Part shown: positions 1 to 8,200 of the stretch, piece after piece
How the letters are laid out: every line of letters begins with the position of its first letter
Position numbering within the stretch: the first letter of the stretch is position 1
DNA from: an uncultured Elusimicrobiales bacterium
GTDB taxonomy: Bacteria; Elusimicrobiota; Elusimicrobia; Elusimicrobiales; Elusimicrobiaceae
Direction of reading: 5' to 3'
Assembly (NCBI GenBank): GCA_910576915.1
Contig: CAJTJT010000007.1
Coordinates: 1 to 64,000 of the forward strand
Length of the DNA stretch: 64,000 bases
Notes under the pieces: model-generated
Databases searched by the model: none
What the model was told of the DNA's origin: nothing
What the model saw: the letters and a program-made list of their open reading frames with translations, nothing else
Made by a program: the position numbers and the translations under genes

Positions 1-776
1 CCTCCCATGAATAAAACCCCGGATATATCGATACCCGGGATCTTACCAGGAACCCTTGCCGGAGAATGAGGTACATCCCTGCTCCCTCCTGAGGAATGGC
101 TAAACAGCAATAGAGGGGTGCTATCCAAATGACCTTGGCGGAAAAATTACAGAGGCCTGCCTATTAACGTGTAAATTTGAACCTTCCCTTACTATTAAAC
201 CATCGCCCTGCCCAAAAAACTAGCCTCCAAAATAAAAATAGAAAAGAAGAGAAGTTGCAATCCCTACGGCCGCTTTGGCGCACGGCGAAAAACTGGATAT
301 TTCCACGCAGGATACTGTCCGGGATGGGTTTGCGCCCAATGTGCATAGTAACGGTACCATTACCACCACGCCCGAAAGTGCAACCCCTCTTTTGTGGGGT
401 CCAGATCCCCGGCTCTCGGCTATCATCCGGAGAGCCGGATACACAACTGCCAGTCCTATTGAAACAGTCGGTCTGACCCACTGGTTAATAGTTTAGCGGA
501 AAAGAATTAAACCGTCAAGCCGGGCGGAGGAAATATTAAGTGGCTTGGGTGTATTTATTACTGGTATCACTTTCCTAACAAGCGAGGCAGACGTGTAAGC
601 GAAGTACAGAACCTAAATTATTAGCATACATATTAAGGGTAGTTGTCGTAGAAAATTGTGTAAGTTTTTTCATCTTCTCTCTTTAAAGTTTTGTAGGATA
701 AGCAGGTTTTGCCCTCAGTATAAAATTCTTGAAAAGTTGAATTCCGCTGATATAAAGGGTATAGTATACAGGCGGC
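1..776. other. Unassigned region, no confident gene
   Basis: I see no gene I can support here. Short open frames exist on both strands (for example 275-496 plus and 220-444 minus), but they have no ribosome binding site, do not resemble a family I know, and overlap each other. Base composition is not AT-rich, and small inverted repeats occur (383-400 and 409-438), so an RNA gene or the remains of a decayed gene are both possible. I compared it by eye with RNase P RNA, tmRNA and SRP RNA signatures and found no convincing match. Confidence 0.4.
409..438. other. Hairpin in unassigned region
   Basis: CCGGCTCTC at 409-417 is exactly complementary to GAGAGCCGG at 430-438, giving a 9-bp stem with a 12-base loop. 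A smaller stem, ACCCC at 383-387 with GGGGT at 396-400, lies just before it. There is no following T tract, so this is not a typical intrinsic terminator. Function unknown. Confidence 0.4.
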
Positions 777-804
777 TTGTTTTTTTCGGCCGGGACGCTA
801 TACT
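777..804 (+). promoter_or_regulatory. Putative promoter for the secreted metalloprotease
   Basis: TTGTTT at 777-782 and TATACT at 799-804 are separated by 16 bases. Transcription would begin near 811, giving a short leader with the GGGGGAG ribosome binding site at 821-827 before the ATG at 830. Assigned by eye from sigma-70-like hexamers. Confidence 0.45.
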
Positions 805-829
805 ATTATTATTTCCACCTGGGGGAGTT

Positions 830-2692
830 ATGCGGCGTTTCTTTCTGACGGGATTCTTATGCGGTATGTGCGGCGTCGCTTTTGGGGCGCCGTGGAATGT
901 GCTGGATAACGAGGCCCAAACTCACTATAAGCCGTCCAAATCGCTTTCTAAGCTGGCGGCTGATACGCTGCTTCCCCAATTATTGGCGCGGCGGGAGCCG
1001 TTGCGGTATTGTGTGGAGGGGGCTCCGTCCGTTAAACAATATGCCCATTTATTGGAACGGGGATACACGGAGTGGGCATCCGCCTCTGCCCGAATCATCC
1101 GGCAGGAAAATCGTGCGGATGAATTTGCCGATTTACTTCCTTTTTTGGAAAAACCGTTACTTTTTGAGCGGCAGTTTTGCTCTTATAATGCCAAAATAGA
1201 GGATGCCTTCCACCCCAGTATGGAGGAAACATATTGGGAAACCAATTTTGTTCCCCAGTCCGAACAAGTACGTTTGATTATTCTGCCTAAAGACCAGGTT
1301 GCCCGCGTCTGTTCCCATGCCGAATATGGGGAAGCGGTTGCCTGTGCCGGTTCGCCGGAGTTCGGCGCGCATGTGATTGTCATGGCGCGCGCGGAAGAAA
1401 CGGAATCTACGGAGTGGTGGCTGTCGTTATTGCACGAAGTGGGCCATACGCTTGGCATGGGGGAAGGATATGCGCTGGGCGCGATAAAAAACAGTCCTTT
1501 TTTCGGAACGAAGCCCCGCGTGGCAAGCGTGATGAAAGGCCAGGGCGAGCCTCAAGAATTTTCCTGTGACGACGCCGACGCCATCATCGTTCTTTCGGAT
1601 GCGCTATCCATCCCCGGCAAACCCGCCCGCCGCGGCGATACGGCGCGCACCTTTCAAAGTTTATGTACGGATGATCCTATTTGGTATGTGGAGGGCCGCC
1701 AGCAAAATAAACCACCGCGGGCCGCCGGGGATGCGCGCGGGTTTTCTCAAACCTCTTATCATGCGGACGGGAAAGTGAACCGTTTTTCGATGTTTGCGCC
1801 GTTCCCGAAAGGGTTTGCCGGGGCGTTCCGTCTGTTTGATACGGAGCTTTCCGCCGGGCGTGCTCCCGCGGCTGACGGCATGACGTATTACCCGGCGTCG
1901 GACGGCCGGACCTTTGCGGTGGAGGAACTGGAGGACCCGTCTTTCAGGCGTCTTTTTACTTTGCGGGACAAACATTTGCTCGGCCAAACGTTTTTGGATT
2001 TTTCCACCCCCGGCACGCTCCGCGCTTCCACTACGCTGCATTTGCAGAATAAGAATACGCGGCTGGCGCGGGTGGAAACCTTGCACCGCCGGACGGATAA
2101 CTCCCGGTATGGTACCTATTTTGTGTATGCCGTGTTTGAAGGACGGGTGCGGGAGGGCGTTTTGGAGAAAACATCCGCCCGGATGGCATATGTTTTTAAA
2201 GATTGGATGGTTGTAAATTTAATCGAACCGGGAGAAACAAAAATCACTACCTTTTTGTTGGAAAAAGGCGAAGGCGGCCAGCGGATGCAGGTATATCAGG
2301 GGGACTGGGAAAAAGAGTTGGACGGTGGCAGTTTTTCACTGACGCTTACGGACGTTACACCCTTGGGAGAGCTCTCGGCGCGGGATAAAAAATACTTGCA
2401 AACGTTTGCTTCGGCGGCCGATGAGGGAATGCGCGCGGAGTTATTAAGCGCGGGAGAATCGTCCATTACTCAGTTGGGGAAGTCTTCGGATGGGAACATT
2501 TCCGCCAAAAAAGTTTCCGCCTGGGCCGCCCAGGCACTGGATTTACATTCCAAAATGGGGCGCTCTCTCCAGTATCAGTTTGACGGCGGCTTGCTTCCGG
2601 CCCGGGGCCGGTCAAAAACTTTCCCGGAATTTCAAACGCTTTTCCGGCCGATGCCGCATGTGCCGTCCGCCAAAAGTAAAACTGTCCGCTGA
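830..2692 (+). CDS. Secreted zinc metalloprotease (metzincin-like)
   Basis: A predicted exported protein of 620 residues. An N-terminal signal peptide (MRRFFLTGFLCGMCGVAFGA) is followed by a metal-binding motif HEVGHTLGMGE with the first His at residue 202. The HExxHxxG core is typical of metzincin-type zinc proteases, but the usual third ligand (His or Asp) is replaced by Glu212. The remaining roughly 400 residues are unrecognised and probably form substrate-binding or surface domains. The frame is open upstream to 656, but ATG 830 is chosen because it has a GGGGGAG binding site, a promoter at the right distance and starts at the signal peptide. It is a single-gene unit closed by the terminator at 2718-2743. 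Protease class is fairly sure; substrate unknown. Confidence 0.7.
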   Translation: MRRFFLTGFLCGMCGVAFGAPWNVLDNEAQTHYKPSKSLSKLAADTLLPQLLARREPLRYCVEGAPSVKQYAHLLERGYTEWASASARIIRQENRADEFADLLPFLEKPLLFERQFCSYNAKIEDAFHPSMEETYWETNFVPQSEQVRLIILPKDQVARVCSHAEYGEAVACAGSPEFGAHVIVMARAEETESTEWWLSLLHEVGHTLGMGEGYALGAIKNSPFFGTKPRVASVMKGQGEPQEFSCDDADAIIVLSDALSIPGKPARRGDTARTFQSLCTDDPIWYVEGRQQNKPPRAAGDARGFSQTSYHADGKVNRFSMFAPFPKGFAGAFRLFDTELSAGRAPAADGMTYYPASDGRTFAVEELEDPSFRRLFTLRDKHLLGQTFLDFSTPGTLRASTTLHLQNKNTRLARVETLHRRTDNSRYGTYFVYAVFEGRVREGVLEKTSARMAYVFKDWMVVNLIEPGETKITTFLLEKGEGGQRMQVYQGDWEKELDGGSFSLTLTDVTPLGELSARDKKYLQTFASAADEGMRAELLSAGESSITQLGKSSDGNISAKKVSAWAAQALDLHSKMGRSLQYQFDGGLLPARGRSKTFPEFQTLFRPMPHVPSAKSKTVR

Positions 2693-2717
2693 ATGTGGGC
2701 GTATATATAATTTTATC

Positions 2718-2743
2718 GCTCCGGGCCGCCGGGGCGTTTTTTT
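2718..2743 (+). terminator. Intrinsic terminator of the metalloprotease gene
   Basis: GCTCCGG at 2718-2724 pairs with CCGGGGC at 2729-2735 (one G-U pair), loop GCCG, followed after one base by seven T. It lies directly against the 3' end of the convergent kinase gene. Confidence 0.8.
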
Positions 2744-2744
2744 G

Positions 2745-3542
2745 TTAATCTTCCTTTCCCAGCGGTTTATTTAAAAAAATATAAGCCCCGGGCAGCTTTT
2801 TAAGGGCGCGTTTGACGCTGTCGTACGCATTACGCGTATGGCGCAGAAAAAGCACATGGAAGGTGGCGAGCGTCTGGTTGATTTTGCGGTACTTGGCATA
2901 GGCTTTTACAAACATTTTTAGATGTTCGTCATTTTCAAACGGCTGCATTAAATTGCTGATGGAACGCCATAAGCCAATCGGGGTTTGCTGGATGCGGAAA
3001 CGGTTAATATCCACCAGCATAAAATCGAATTTTCCGTCTTGCTCTTGGTAGAGGATGTTACCCGGGGTGTAGTCCTTATGCATCAGCCCGGCCCGGTGTA
3101 AACGGGCGGTGTACTCCGCCAGGGCATCTATCATCGGTTCTATATGGGTATGGTTTTGGCGGAGGGTGGCAACGCCTTGCACCTGCTCGCTGGCAAAATA
3201 GGAAAAATTGATTAGTCCCTTGGATCTTTCAATAATGTACCCGAAAGGCCGCGGCGTTTGGAACCCGCGTTTGAGGATTTCCTGCGCGTTTAAAAACGTG
3301 GTTTTTGCTTTGGGCGTGCGCCATCCGATCGAATAGAGAATCCGGTTTACAATAGGAGGAATACAGAATTTTTTAACGTTAATTTCCGTTCCTGCAAAGT
3401 CATACACGCGGATTTGGTTGCGGGCGTTGTGGAGGATCCTTCCCTCTGTAAACTGCTCCGGCAGTTGTTTGATAAAATCTGGGGGCAGGCCTGCGTTCGG
3501 AACTTGGTAGATTTCACGAGTGTAAGCGTTTCCGTTGGGCAT
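2745..3542 (-). CDS. Lipopolysaccharide kinase (Kdo/WaaP) family protein
   Basis: A 265-residue protein with the small kinase fold of the Kdo/WaaP family, which phosphorylates sugars of the lipopolysaccharide core on the cytoplasmic side of the inner membrane. The catalytic loop reads LMHKDYTPGN with Asp157 and Asn162, and the metal-binding Asp178 is in LVDINR; both match the eukaryotic-type kinase layout. The ATG at 3540-3542 has a good AAGGAAAA binding site. It stands alone, convergent with the metalloprotease and divergent from the rplJ operon. A palindrome lies at its promoter. Family assignment is good; the exact substrate cannot be read from sequence. It implies an outer membrane with LPS. 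Confidence 0.8.
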   Translation of the reverse strand: MPNGNAYTREIYQVPNAGLPPDFIKQLPEQFTEGRILHNARNQIRVYDFAGTEINVKKFCIPPIVNRILYSIGWRTPKAKTTFLNAQEILKRGFQTPRPFGYIIERSKGLINFSYFASEQVQGVATLRQNHTHIEPMIDALAEYTARLHRAGLMHKDYTPGNILYQEQDGKFDFMLVDINRFRIQQTPIGLWRSISNLMQPFENDEHLKMFVKAYAKYRKINQTLATFHVLFLRHTRNAYDSVKRALKKLPGAYIFLNKPLGKED

Positions 3543-3580
3543 AGCAATTTTCCTTCATACAGTCGGCTGTTTCTATAATT

Positions 3581-3611
3581 AGTATAGCATATTTTACCTA
3601 CCGGTCGGTAG
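3581..3611 (-). promoter_or_regulatory. Putative promoter and operator of the WaaP-family gene
   Basis: On the minus strand a TATACT -10 box occupies 3586-3581. At the -35 position, in place of a good hexamer, lies the 14-base palindrome CTACCG-GT-CGGTAG (3598-3611). Palindromes of this form are typical of TetR-family operators. No regulator gene is adjacent, so the binding protein would be encoded elsewhere. Confidence 0.45.
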
Positions 3612-3655
3612 TTTGTTTTTTTGTAAGAAACAGCTTAAAAAATAAACAAATCCGC

Positions 3656-3684
3656 TTGTTTCGGCCTGCGCATTTTGTTATAAT
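3656..3684 (+). promoter_or_regulatory. Promoter of the rplJ-rplL-rpoBC operon
   Basis: TTGTTT at 3656-3661 and a perfect TATAAT at 3679-3684 with the ideal 17-base spacing. Transcription should begin near 3691, leaving a leader of about 200 bases before rplJ. A second TATAAT occurs at 3751-3756 but without a well-placed -35 box. Confidence 0.7.
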
Positions 3685-3690
3685 AATTAT

Positions 3691-3897
3691 AAGAGCCGCG
3701 GATAAAACGTTTGCAAAATGGTTTGCAATAGGCGGCTTTTATTGATAAAATATAATAGAAGTACTTAACCCGATTTTTAACGAGAACCATGATTCCTCCG
3801 ACGGTAAAACGTGGGAAAGGGGATCTGTGGCTGTCGTTTTCTCTGCTTAAAAAAGCGGAGGGAACAAAGCGGTTTTCGTTTTAAAACAGGCAAGAAA
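3691..3897 (+). promoter_or_regulatory. rplJ leader, probable autoregulatory RNA
   Basis: The predicted transcript begins with AGCCGC (3694-3699), which can pair with GCGGCT (3732-3737) followed by TTTTATTG, so it could form an early attenuator-like stem. The L10 operon is known in many bacteria to be controlled by L10-(L12) binding to a structured leader, and this position and length fit that. Seen: long leader and stem. Inferred: regulation. I did not match the kink-turn consensus of known L10 leaders. Confidence 0.4.
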
Positions 3898-4422
3898 ATG
3901 AACCTGACAAAAGACCAAAAAAAGCAAAAGTCGCAAGACTTGGCTTCTGAAATTACCGCTGCCGGCACCTTGTTCTTCACGGCCTACCAAGGCTTGAAGT
4001 TCGTGGACATGGCCGAGCTCCGCAAACAGTTGGTTCCCACCGGTGCTAAATTCCGTGTGGAACGCAACGCGATTGTGGAACACGCCATCCGCCAGGCCAA
4101 TGTGGAAGGGGCTGATTCCAAGCTCTTCCAGGGCCCGACGGCCATCGCGGTAGGCGGCGATATCGCCGCTGTCGCCAAAACGCTGGTGGACTTTCAGAAA
4201 AAGTTTGCGGCTTTGAAGCTTCGCGCTTGCTATTCGGACGGCGTGTGGTACAACGAAGAACAGGTAAAACAGTTGGCTACCATCGGTACCAAAGAAGAAA
4301 ACCTGTCCAAGTTGGCCGGCGTGCTGTACAGCACGGTTGCCCAGTCTGCGCAAGTGTTGCAAGCTCCGATACGGGATTTTGCCTACGTCATCAAAGCTTT
4401 GGAAGAAAAACAAGGCAAATAA
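3898..4422 (+). CDS. rplJ: 50S ribosomal protein L10
   Basis: A 174-residue L10, the base of the ribosomal stalk that carries the L7/L12 dimers through its C-terminal helix. Start ATG 3898 (MNLTKDQK) gives normal family length; the open frame runs 29 codons further upstream but that part reads as leader. It is the first gene of the operon: rplK and rplA, which usually precede it, are absent from this window. It is followed by 332 bases of structured spacer before rplL, which is long for this pair. Confidence 0.95.
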   Translation: MNLTKDQKKQKSQDLASEITAAGTLFFTAYQGLKFVDMAELRKQLVPTGAKFRVERNAIVEHAIRQANVEGADSKLFQGPTAIAVGGDIAAVAKTLVDFQKKFAALKLRACYSDGVWYNEEQVKQLATIGTKEENLSKLAGVLYSTVAQSAQVLQAPIRDFAYVIKALEEKQGK

Positions 4423-4469
4423 TGACGCGCGCGCCTTTTGGCTGCGCATTGGAGAACTGTCGGGCTTTG

Positions 4470-4487
4470 GCTGGCGGACTTGCCAGC
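4470..4487 (+). other. Small hairpin in the rplJ-rplL spacer
   Basis: GCTGGC at 4470-4475 pairs with GCCAGC at 4482-4487 around a 6-base loop, just before the long inverted repeat at 4501-4590. No T tract follows. Possibly part of the same intergenic element. Confidence 0.35.
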
Positions 4488-4500
4488 GGAGCGATTTTGG

Positions 4501-4590
4501 ATTTTTGCAGGCGTGATTTTCATTTTGTTTGCGACGCAGCGTAGTGGTAATTACGTAAGGAGCAAAAAAATGAAAATCCGCCCAAAAATA
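4501..4590 (+). repeat. Long inverted repeat between rplJ and rplL
   Basis: The left arm at 4501-4532 (containing GATTTTCATTTTGTTTGC) matches the complement of the right arm at 4562-4590 (containing GCAAAAAAATGAAAATC) over about 28 bases with a few bulges. The roughly 30-base inner segment can fold again. The architecture resembles the long hairpins after tuf, secY, gcvPB and rlmI. In this operon it could adjust the rplJ:rplL ratio or be an RNase III site; both are inferences. Confidence 0.6.
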
Positions 4591-4697
4591 CAAAATAGTG
4601 CGGGCGGAATAAACGTCCGGTACGCCGGTTGTTTTCCAACGGGTAAAATCTAAACCCGCCAAGAGCGGTAGTAGCCCCTAACGGGATAAATGTACGG

Positions 4698-4716
4698 GCC
4701 TAAACACGGTTTAGGC
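4698..4716 (+). other. Hairpin upstream of rplL
   Basis: GCCTAAA (4698-4704) and TTTAGGC (4710-4716) form a perfect 7-bp stem with loop CACGG, ending 38 bases before the rplL start. No T tract follows, so it is more likely a processing or translational element than a terminator. Confidence 0.45.
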
Positions 4717-4754
4717 AGAAGGCAGCTACTCTATAAACATAAGGAAAAATAAAA

Positions 4755-5138
4755 ATGGCTAAATTGACCCAAGAAGAATTAGTTAACGCTATTGCTGAAC
4801 TCACCGTTCTGGAACTCTCCGAACTCGTGAAAGCTATCGAAGAAAAATTCGGCGTGAAAGCCGCCGCCCCGGCCGTGGCCGTTGCCGCCGCTGCCGCCCC
4901 GGCCGCCGCTGCCGCTGAAGAAAAAGACGAATTCAACGTCGTGTTGACCGCTGTTGATGCCGCCAAAAAAATCGGCGTAATCAAAGTAGTTCGCGAAATC
5001 ACCGGTTTGGGCTTGAAAGAAGCTAAAGACCTCGTCGAAAGCGCCCCCAAAGCCGTGAAAGAAAACGTTGCCAAAGCCGAAGCTGAAGAACTGAAAAAGA
5101 AAATCACCGAAGCCGGCGGCACCGTCGAACTCAAATAG
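4755..5138 (+). CDS. rplL: 50S ribosomal protein L7/L12
   Basis: A 127-residue L7/L12, the multicopy stalk protein that recruits and activates translation GTPases. The N-terminal dimerisation domain (MAKLTQEELVNAIAELTVLE) is followed by a very Ala/Pro-rich hinge around residues 37-55 and the C-terminal globular domain with the factor-binding motif GLGLKEAKDLVE. The AAGGAAAAA binding site precedes the ATG. It lies between two structured spacers, which fits the need for more L12 than L10 or RNA polymerase. Confidence 0.97.
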   Translation: MAKLTQEELVNAIAELTVLELSELVKAIEEKFGVKAAAPAVAVAAAAAPAAAAAEEKDEFNVVLTAVDAAKKIGVIKVVREITGLGLKEAKDLVESAPKAVKENVAKAEAEELKKKITEAGGTVELK

Positions 5139-5156
5139 TTCAACCGATGAATTATT

Positions 5157-5191
5157 AATCCCAATTCCCCGGGAAACCGGGGATTGGGATT
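5157..5191 (+). promoter_or_regulatory. Strong hairpin between rplL and rpoB
   Basis: AATCCCAA and TCCCCGG on the left (5157-5172, one bulged T at 5165) pair with CCGGGGA and TTGGGATT on the right (5177-5191), closing a GAAA tetraloop: 15 bp in all. There is no T tract after it. In E. coli this spacer holds an attenuator and an RNase III cleavage site that lower rpoBC expression relative to the ribosomal proteins; the same role is likely here but inferred. Confidence 0.65.
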
Positions 5192-5210
5192 ACGTGCCCT
5201 TAAAAAGGCG

Positions 5211-5267
5211 CAACGACGGACCGATATTTTGGCCGCGAGTGCGTGCGGCAAAAATGTCCGCCCGTTG
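5211..5267 (+). promoter_or_regulatory. Second hairpin just upstream of rpoB
   Basis: CAACG, CGGAC, ATTTT and CCGC on the left arm (5211-5236) match in order the complement of GCGGCAAAAATGTCCG and CGTTG on the right arm (5245-5267), with bulges. It ends 21 bases before the rpoB ATG and so could affect rpoB translation or processing. It may be a short relative of the intergenic hairpin family. Confidence 0.4.
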
Positions 5268-5288
5268 ATACCGCAGGAAGAATAAGAA

Positions 5289-8200
5289 ATGATTGAAAAA
5301 CAAACAAATTTCGGCAAAATTTCCACCAAACTTCCCTTACCCGATTTGCTCGATATGCAAAAACAGTCCTTTGTGGACTTTTTGCAGCTCGACGTGCCTC
5401 CCTCTAAACGCGAATTAAAAGGACTGCAAGCCGCTTTTGAAGACGTTTTCCCTATTGAAGCCCCCGACGGGAGCATGAGACTCGAATTTTTAAAATATGA
5501 ATTAGGCGCCCCCCGCTACGCCACACCGGCCGAAGCCACCGTGCGCGACAGCACCTACTCCGCCCCTTTAAAGGCGATGATGCGCCTGTACGTAAAACAG
5601 AAAAACGGCAAAATGAAAGAAGCGTCCGACCAGGACGTTACGCTCTGCGATCTTCCTTTGATGACCGACGCCGGCTGCTTCGTGTTTAACGGCGCGGAAC
5701 GCGTGGTCGTCAGCCAGATGCACCGCTCTCCGGGCATCATTTTCGAAGAAGACGAAGAGAAAAAACAGTCTACTTTCGGTAAACGCCTCTACGTCGCCCG
5801 CATTATTCCTTACCGCGGCGCGTGGATTGAATTTTCGTTCGACCTTATGAACGCTTTGTGGGTCCGCATCGACCGTAAGAAAAAAGTGCTGGCCTCCACG
5901 TTCCTTCGCGCCTGCGGTTTGGAAACCAACGCACAGATTATCCAAACGTTCTACAAATGCGAAGATATCGAAGTGAAACCTTCCAACATCGATTCCGTCA
6001 TCGGCCGCTACGCCGCGGACGACATTTACGATCCGGCCACCGGCGAAGTGCTGTGGAACCTGGACGATAAAGCCGCCCTGCCGATTGACGACAAACTGTT
6101 TAAAACGCTCGTTGAAAAGAACGTTAAAACCATTAAAGTAATTTCCGGCAAACCGCGCCAGGATGACCCCGGTATTTTGGCCACCCTGGAACACCGCAAA
6201 GATTCCATCCGCACCGCGGCCGAAGCGCAAGCCGAAATTTATAAGAAAATGAGAGGGCAGGATTTCGTCGTAAAAGAACAGGCCGAAACCTTCCTCGACA
6301 ACCTGGTTTTCGACAACATCCGCAGATACGATTTGAGCTTTGTCGGTCGCTACAAAATCAACAAAAAATTTGCGAACATGTTTGATTTGATCAGCAAGTT
6401 CAAATTCAAAAAATTCACCACCCCGGCGGAAACCCGCCGCACCTTGGCGCCGGAAGACGTCATCGTTACGGTGAAATATCTGCTGGCTTTGAACGCCGGC
6501 GAAGACGCGCAGAAAATGTACGGTGAAGGTTTTACCTTTAAAGTGGACGATATCGACCACTTGGGCAACCGCCGCGTGCGCGGTATCGGCGAACTGTTGG
6601 AAAACCAAATCCGCGTGGGTCTTTCCCAAATGGCGAAAACCGCGCGCGACCGCATGAACCGCGAACTGACCTCCTTTACGCCCCGCGCGCTTGTAAACGC
6701 GCAGCCCGTACAGGCGATTGTCCGCAAGTTCTTCGGTACTTCCCAGCTTTCCCAATTCATGGACCAGATTAACCCCCTGGGCGAACTGACGCACAAACGC
6801 CGTCTGTCCGCTTTGGGTCCCGGCGGTTTAAACAGAAAACGCGCCGGCTTCGAAGTGCGCGACGTACACTATACGCACTACGGCCGCGTGTGCCCGATTG
6901 AAACCCCGGAAGGTCCGAACATCGGTTTGATCACCTCTTTGGCGTGCTACTCCAAAGTAAACAAATACGGTTTGATCGAAACGCCGTACCGCAAAGTGGT
7001 AAACGGCAAAGTAACCGATAAAATTGAAGAATTGACCGCCGACGCGGAAGACGATAAACTGGTGGCCCAGGCCAACACGCCTACCACCAAAGACGGCAAA
7101 TTGGATACCGACCTGGTAGCTTGCCGCGTCCGCTCCGATTATCCGATGGTCGCCCCGAAAAACGTCGACTATATGGACGTTTCTCCGTTGCAGGTTATCA
7201 GCGTTTCCGCCGCTTTGATTCCGTTCCTGGAACACGACGACGCGAACCGTGCCTTGATGGGTTGTAACATGCAGCGCCAGGGCGTGCCGCTCCTCATGCC
7301 GGAAGCTCCTTACGTGGGCACCGGTATTGAACACGAAGTCGCCCGCGACTCCGGTACCGCCATGGTCGCCAAGCGCGACGGGCGCGTCCAGTTCGCCGAC
7401 GCGAGCAAAATCATCATCGAAACCAAAGACGGCACCGATGTGTATGATTTGCTTAAATACAAACGCTCCAACTCCGATACGTGCATCAACCAGCACCCGA
7501 TTGTAAAGACGGGTGATAACGTCAAAGCCCGCCAAGTGATTGCCGACGGTCCGTCTATGGACAACGGCTACCTGGCCTTGGGCCGCAATATGCTGGTCGG
7601 CTTTATGTGCTGGGAAGGGTACAACTACGAAGACGCCATCTTGGTATCTTCCCGCCTCGTCAAAGACGACGTGTTTACCTCCATCCACTTGCACGAATTT
7701 ACGGTGGACGCCCGCAACACCAAACTCGGCGCGGAAGAAATTACGCGCGATATTCCGAACATCGGCGCGGAAGCCCTGTCCCACCTGGACAACGACGGTA
7801 TCGTCCTTCCCGCTACGGTGGTGGAACCCGGCGACATCCTGGTCGGTAAAGTAACGCCTAAAGGCGAACAGCAGCTGACCCCGGAAGAAAGACTTTTGAA
7901 GGTAATCTTCGGTAAAAAAGCCGATGACGTGGTGGACGCCTCTCTGCGCGTACCCCCCGGCACCAGCGGCAAAATCTTGGGCACCCGCGTATTCGTGCGC
8001 AAAGAAAAACTGACCAAAGCCGAAGAAAAAGCCAGACTTAAAGCGTTGGAAGATGAAAAGAATTCCACGATGGATCTTTTGAAAGAACAAAGAAAACGCG
8101 CTTTGGCCAACGCCAAAGAAACCATCAAAAAGGAAGCTGCGCTCAAGGCTGAAGAAAAACGCATTAACGATTTGTATAAGTTAATGGAAAAGAAAGCCGT

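Noticed and set aside
505..625. Possible RNase P RNA fragments (GGGCGGAGGAAA near 520 and ACAGAACC near 605)
   Set aside because: The two words are only about 80 bases apart, the surrounding conserved regions are missing, and no P4 pairing can be built.
4570..4653. Possible 27-residue leader peptide (MKIRPKIQNSAGG...) with a perfect AAGGAG site, between rplJ and rplL
   Set aside because: The AAGGAG, the ATG and the following codons lie within the right arm of the long inverted repeat (4501-4590), so the match is probably a by-product of the hairpin. No family resemblance. Not excluded, but not supportable.
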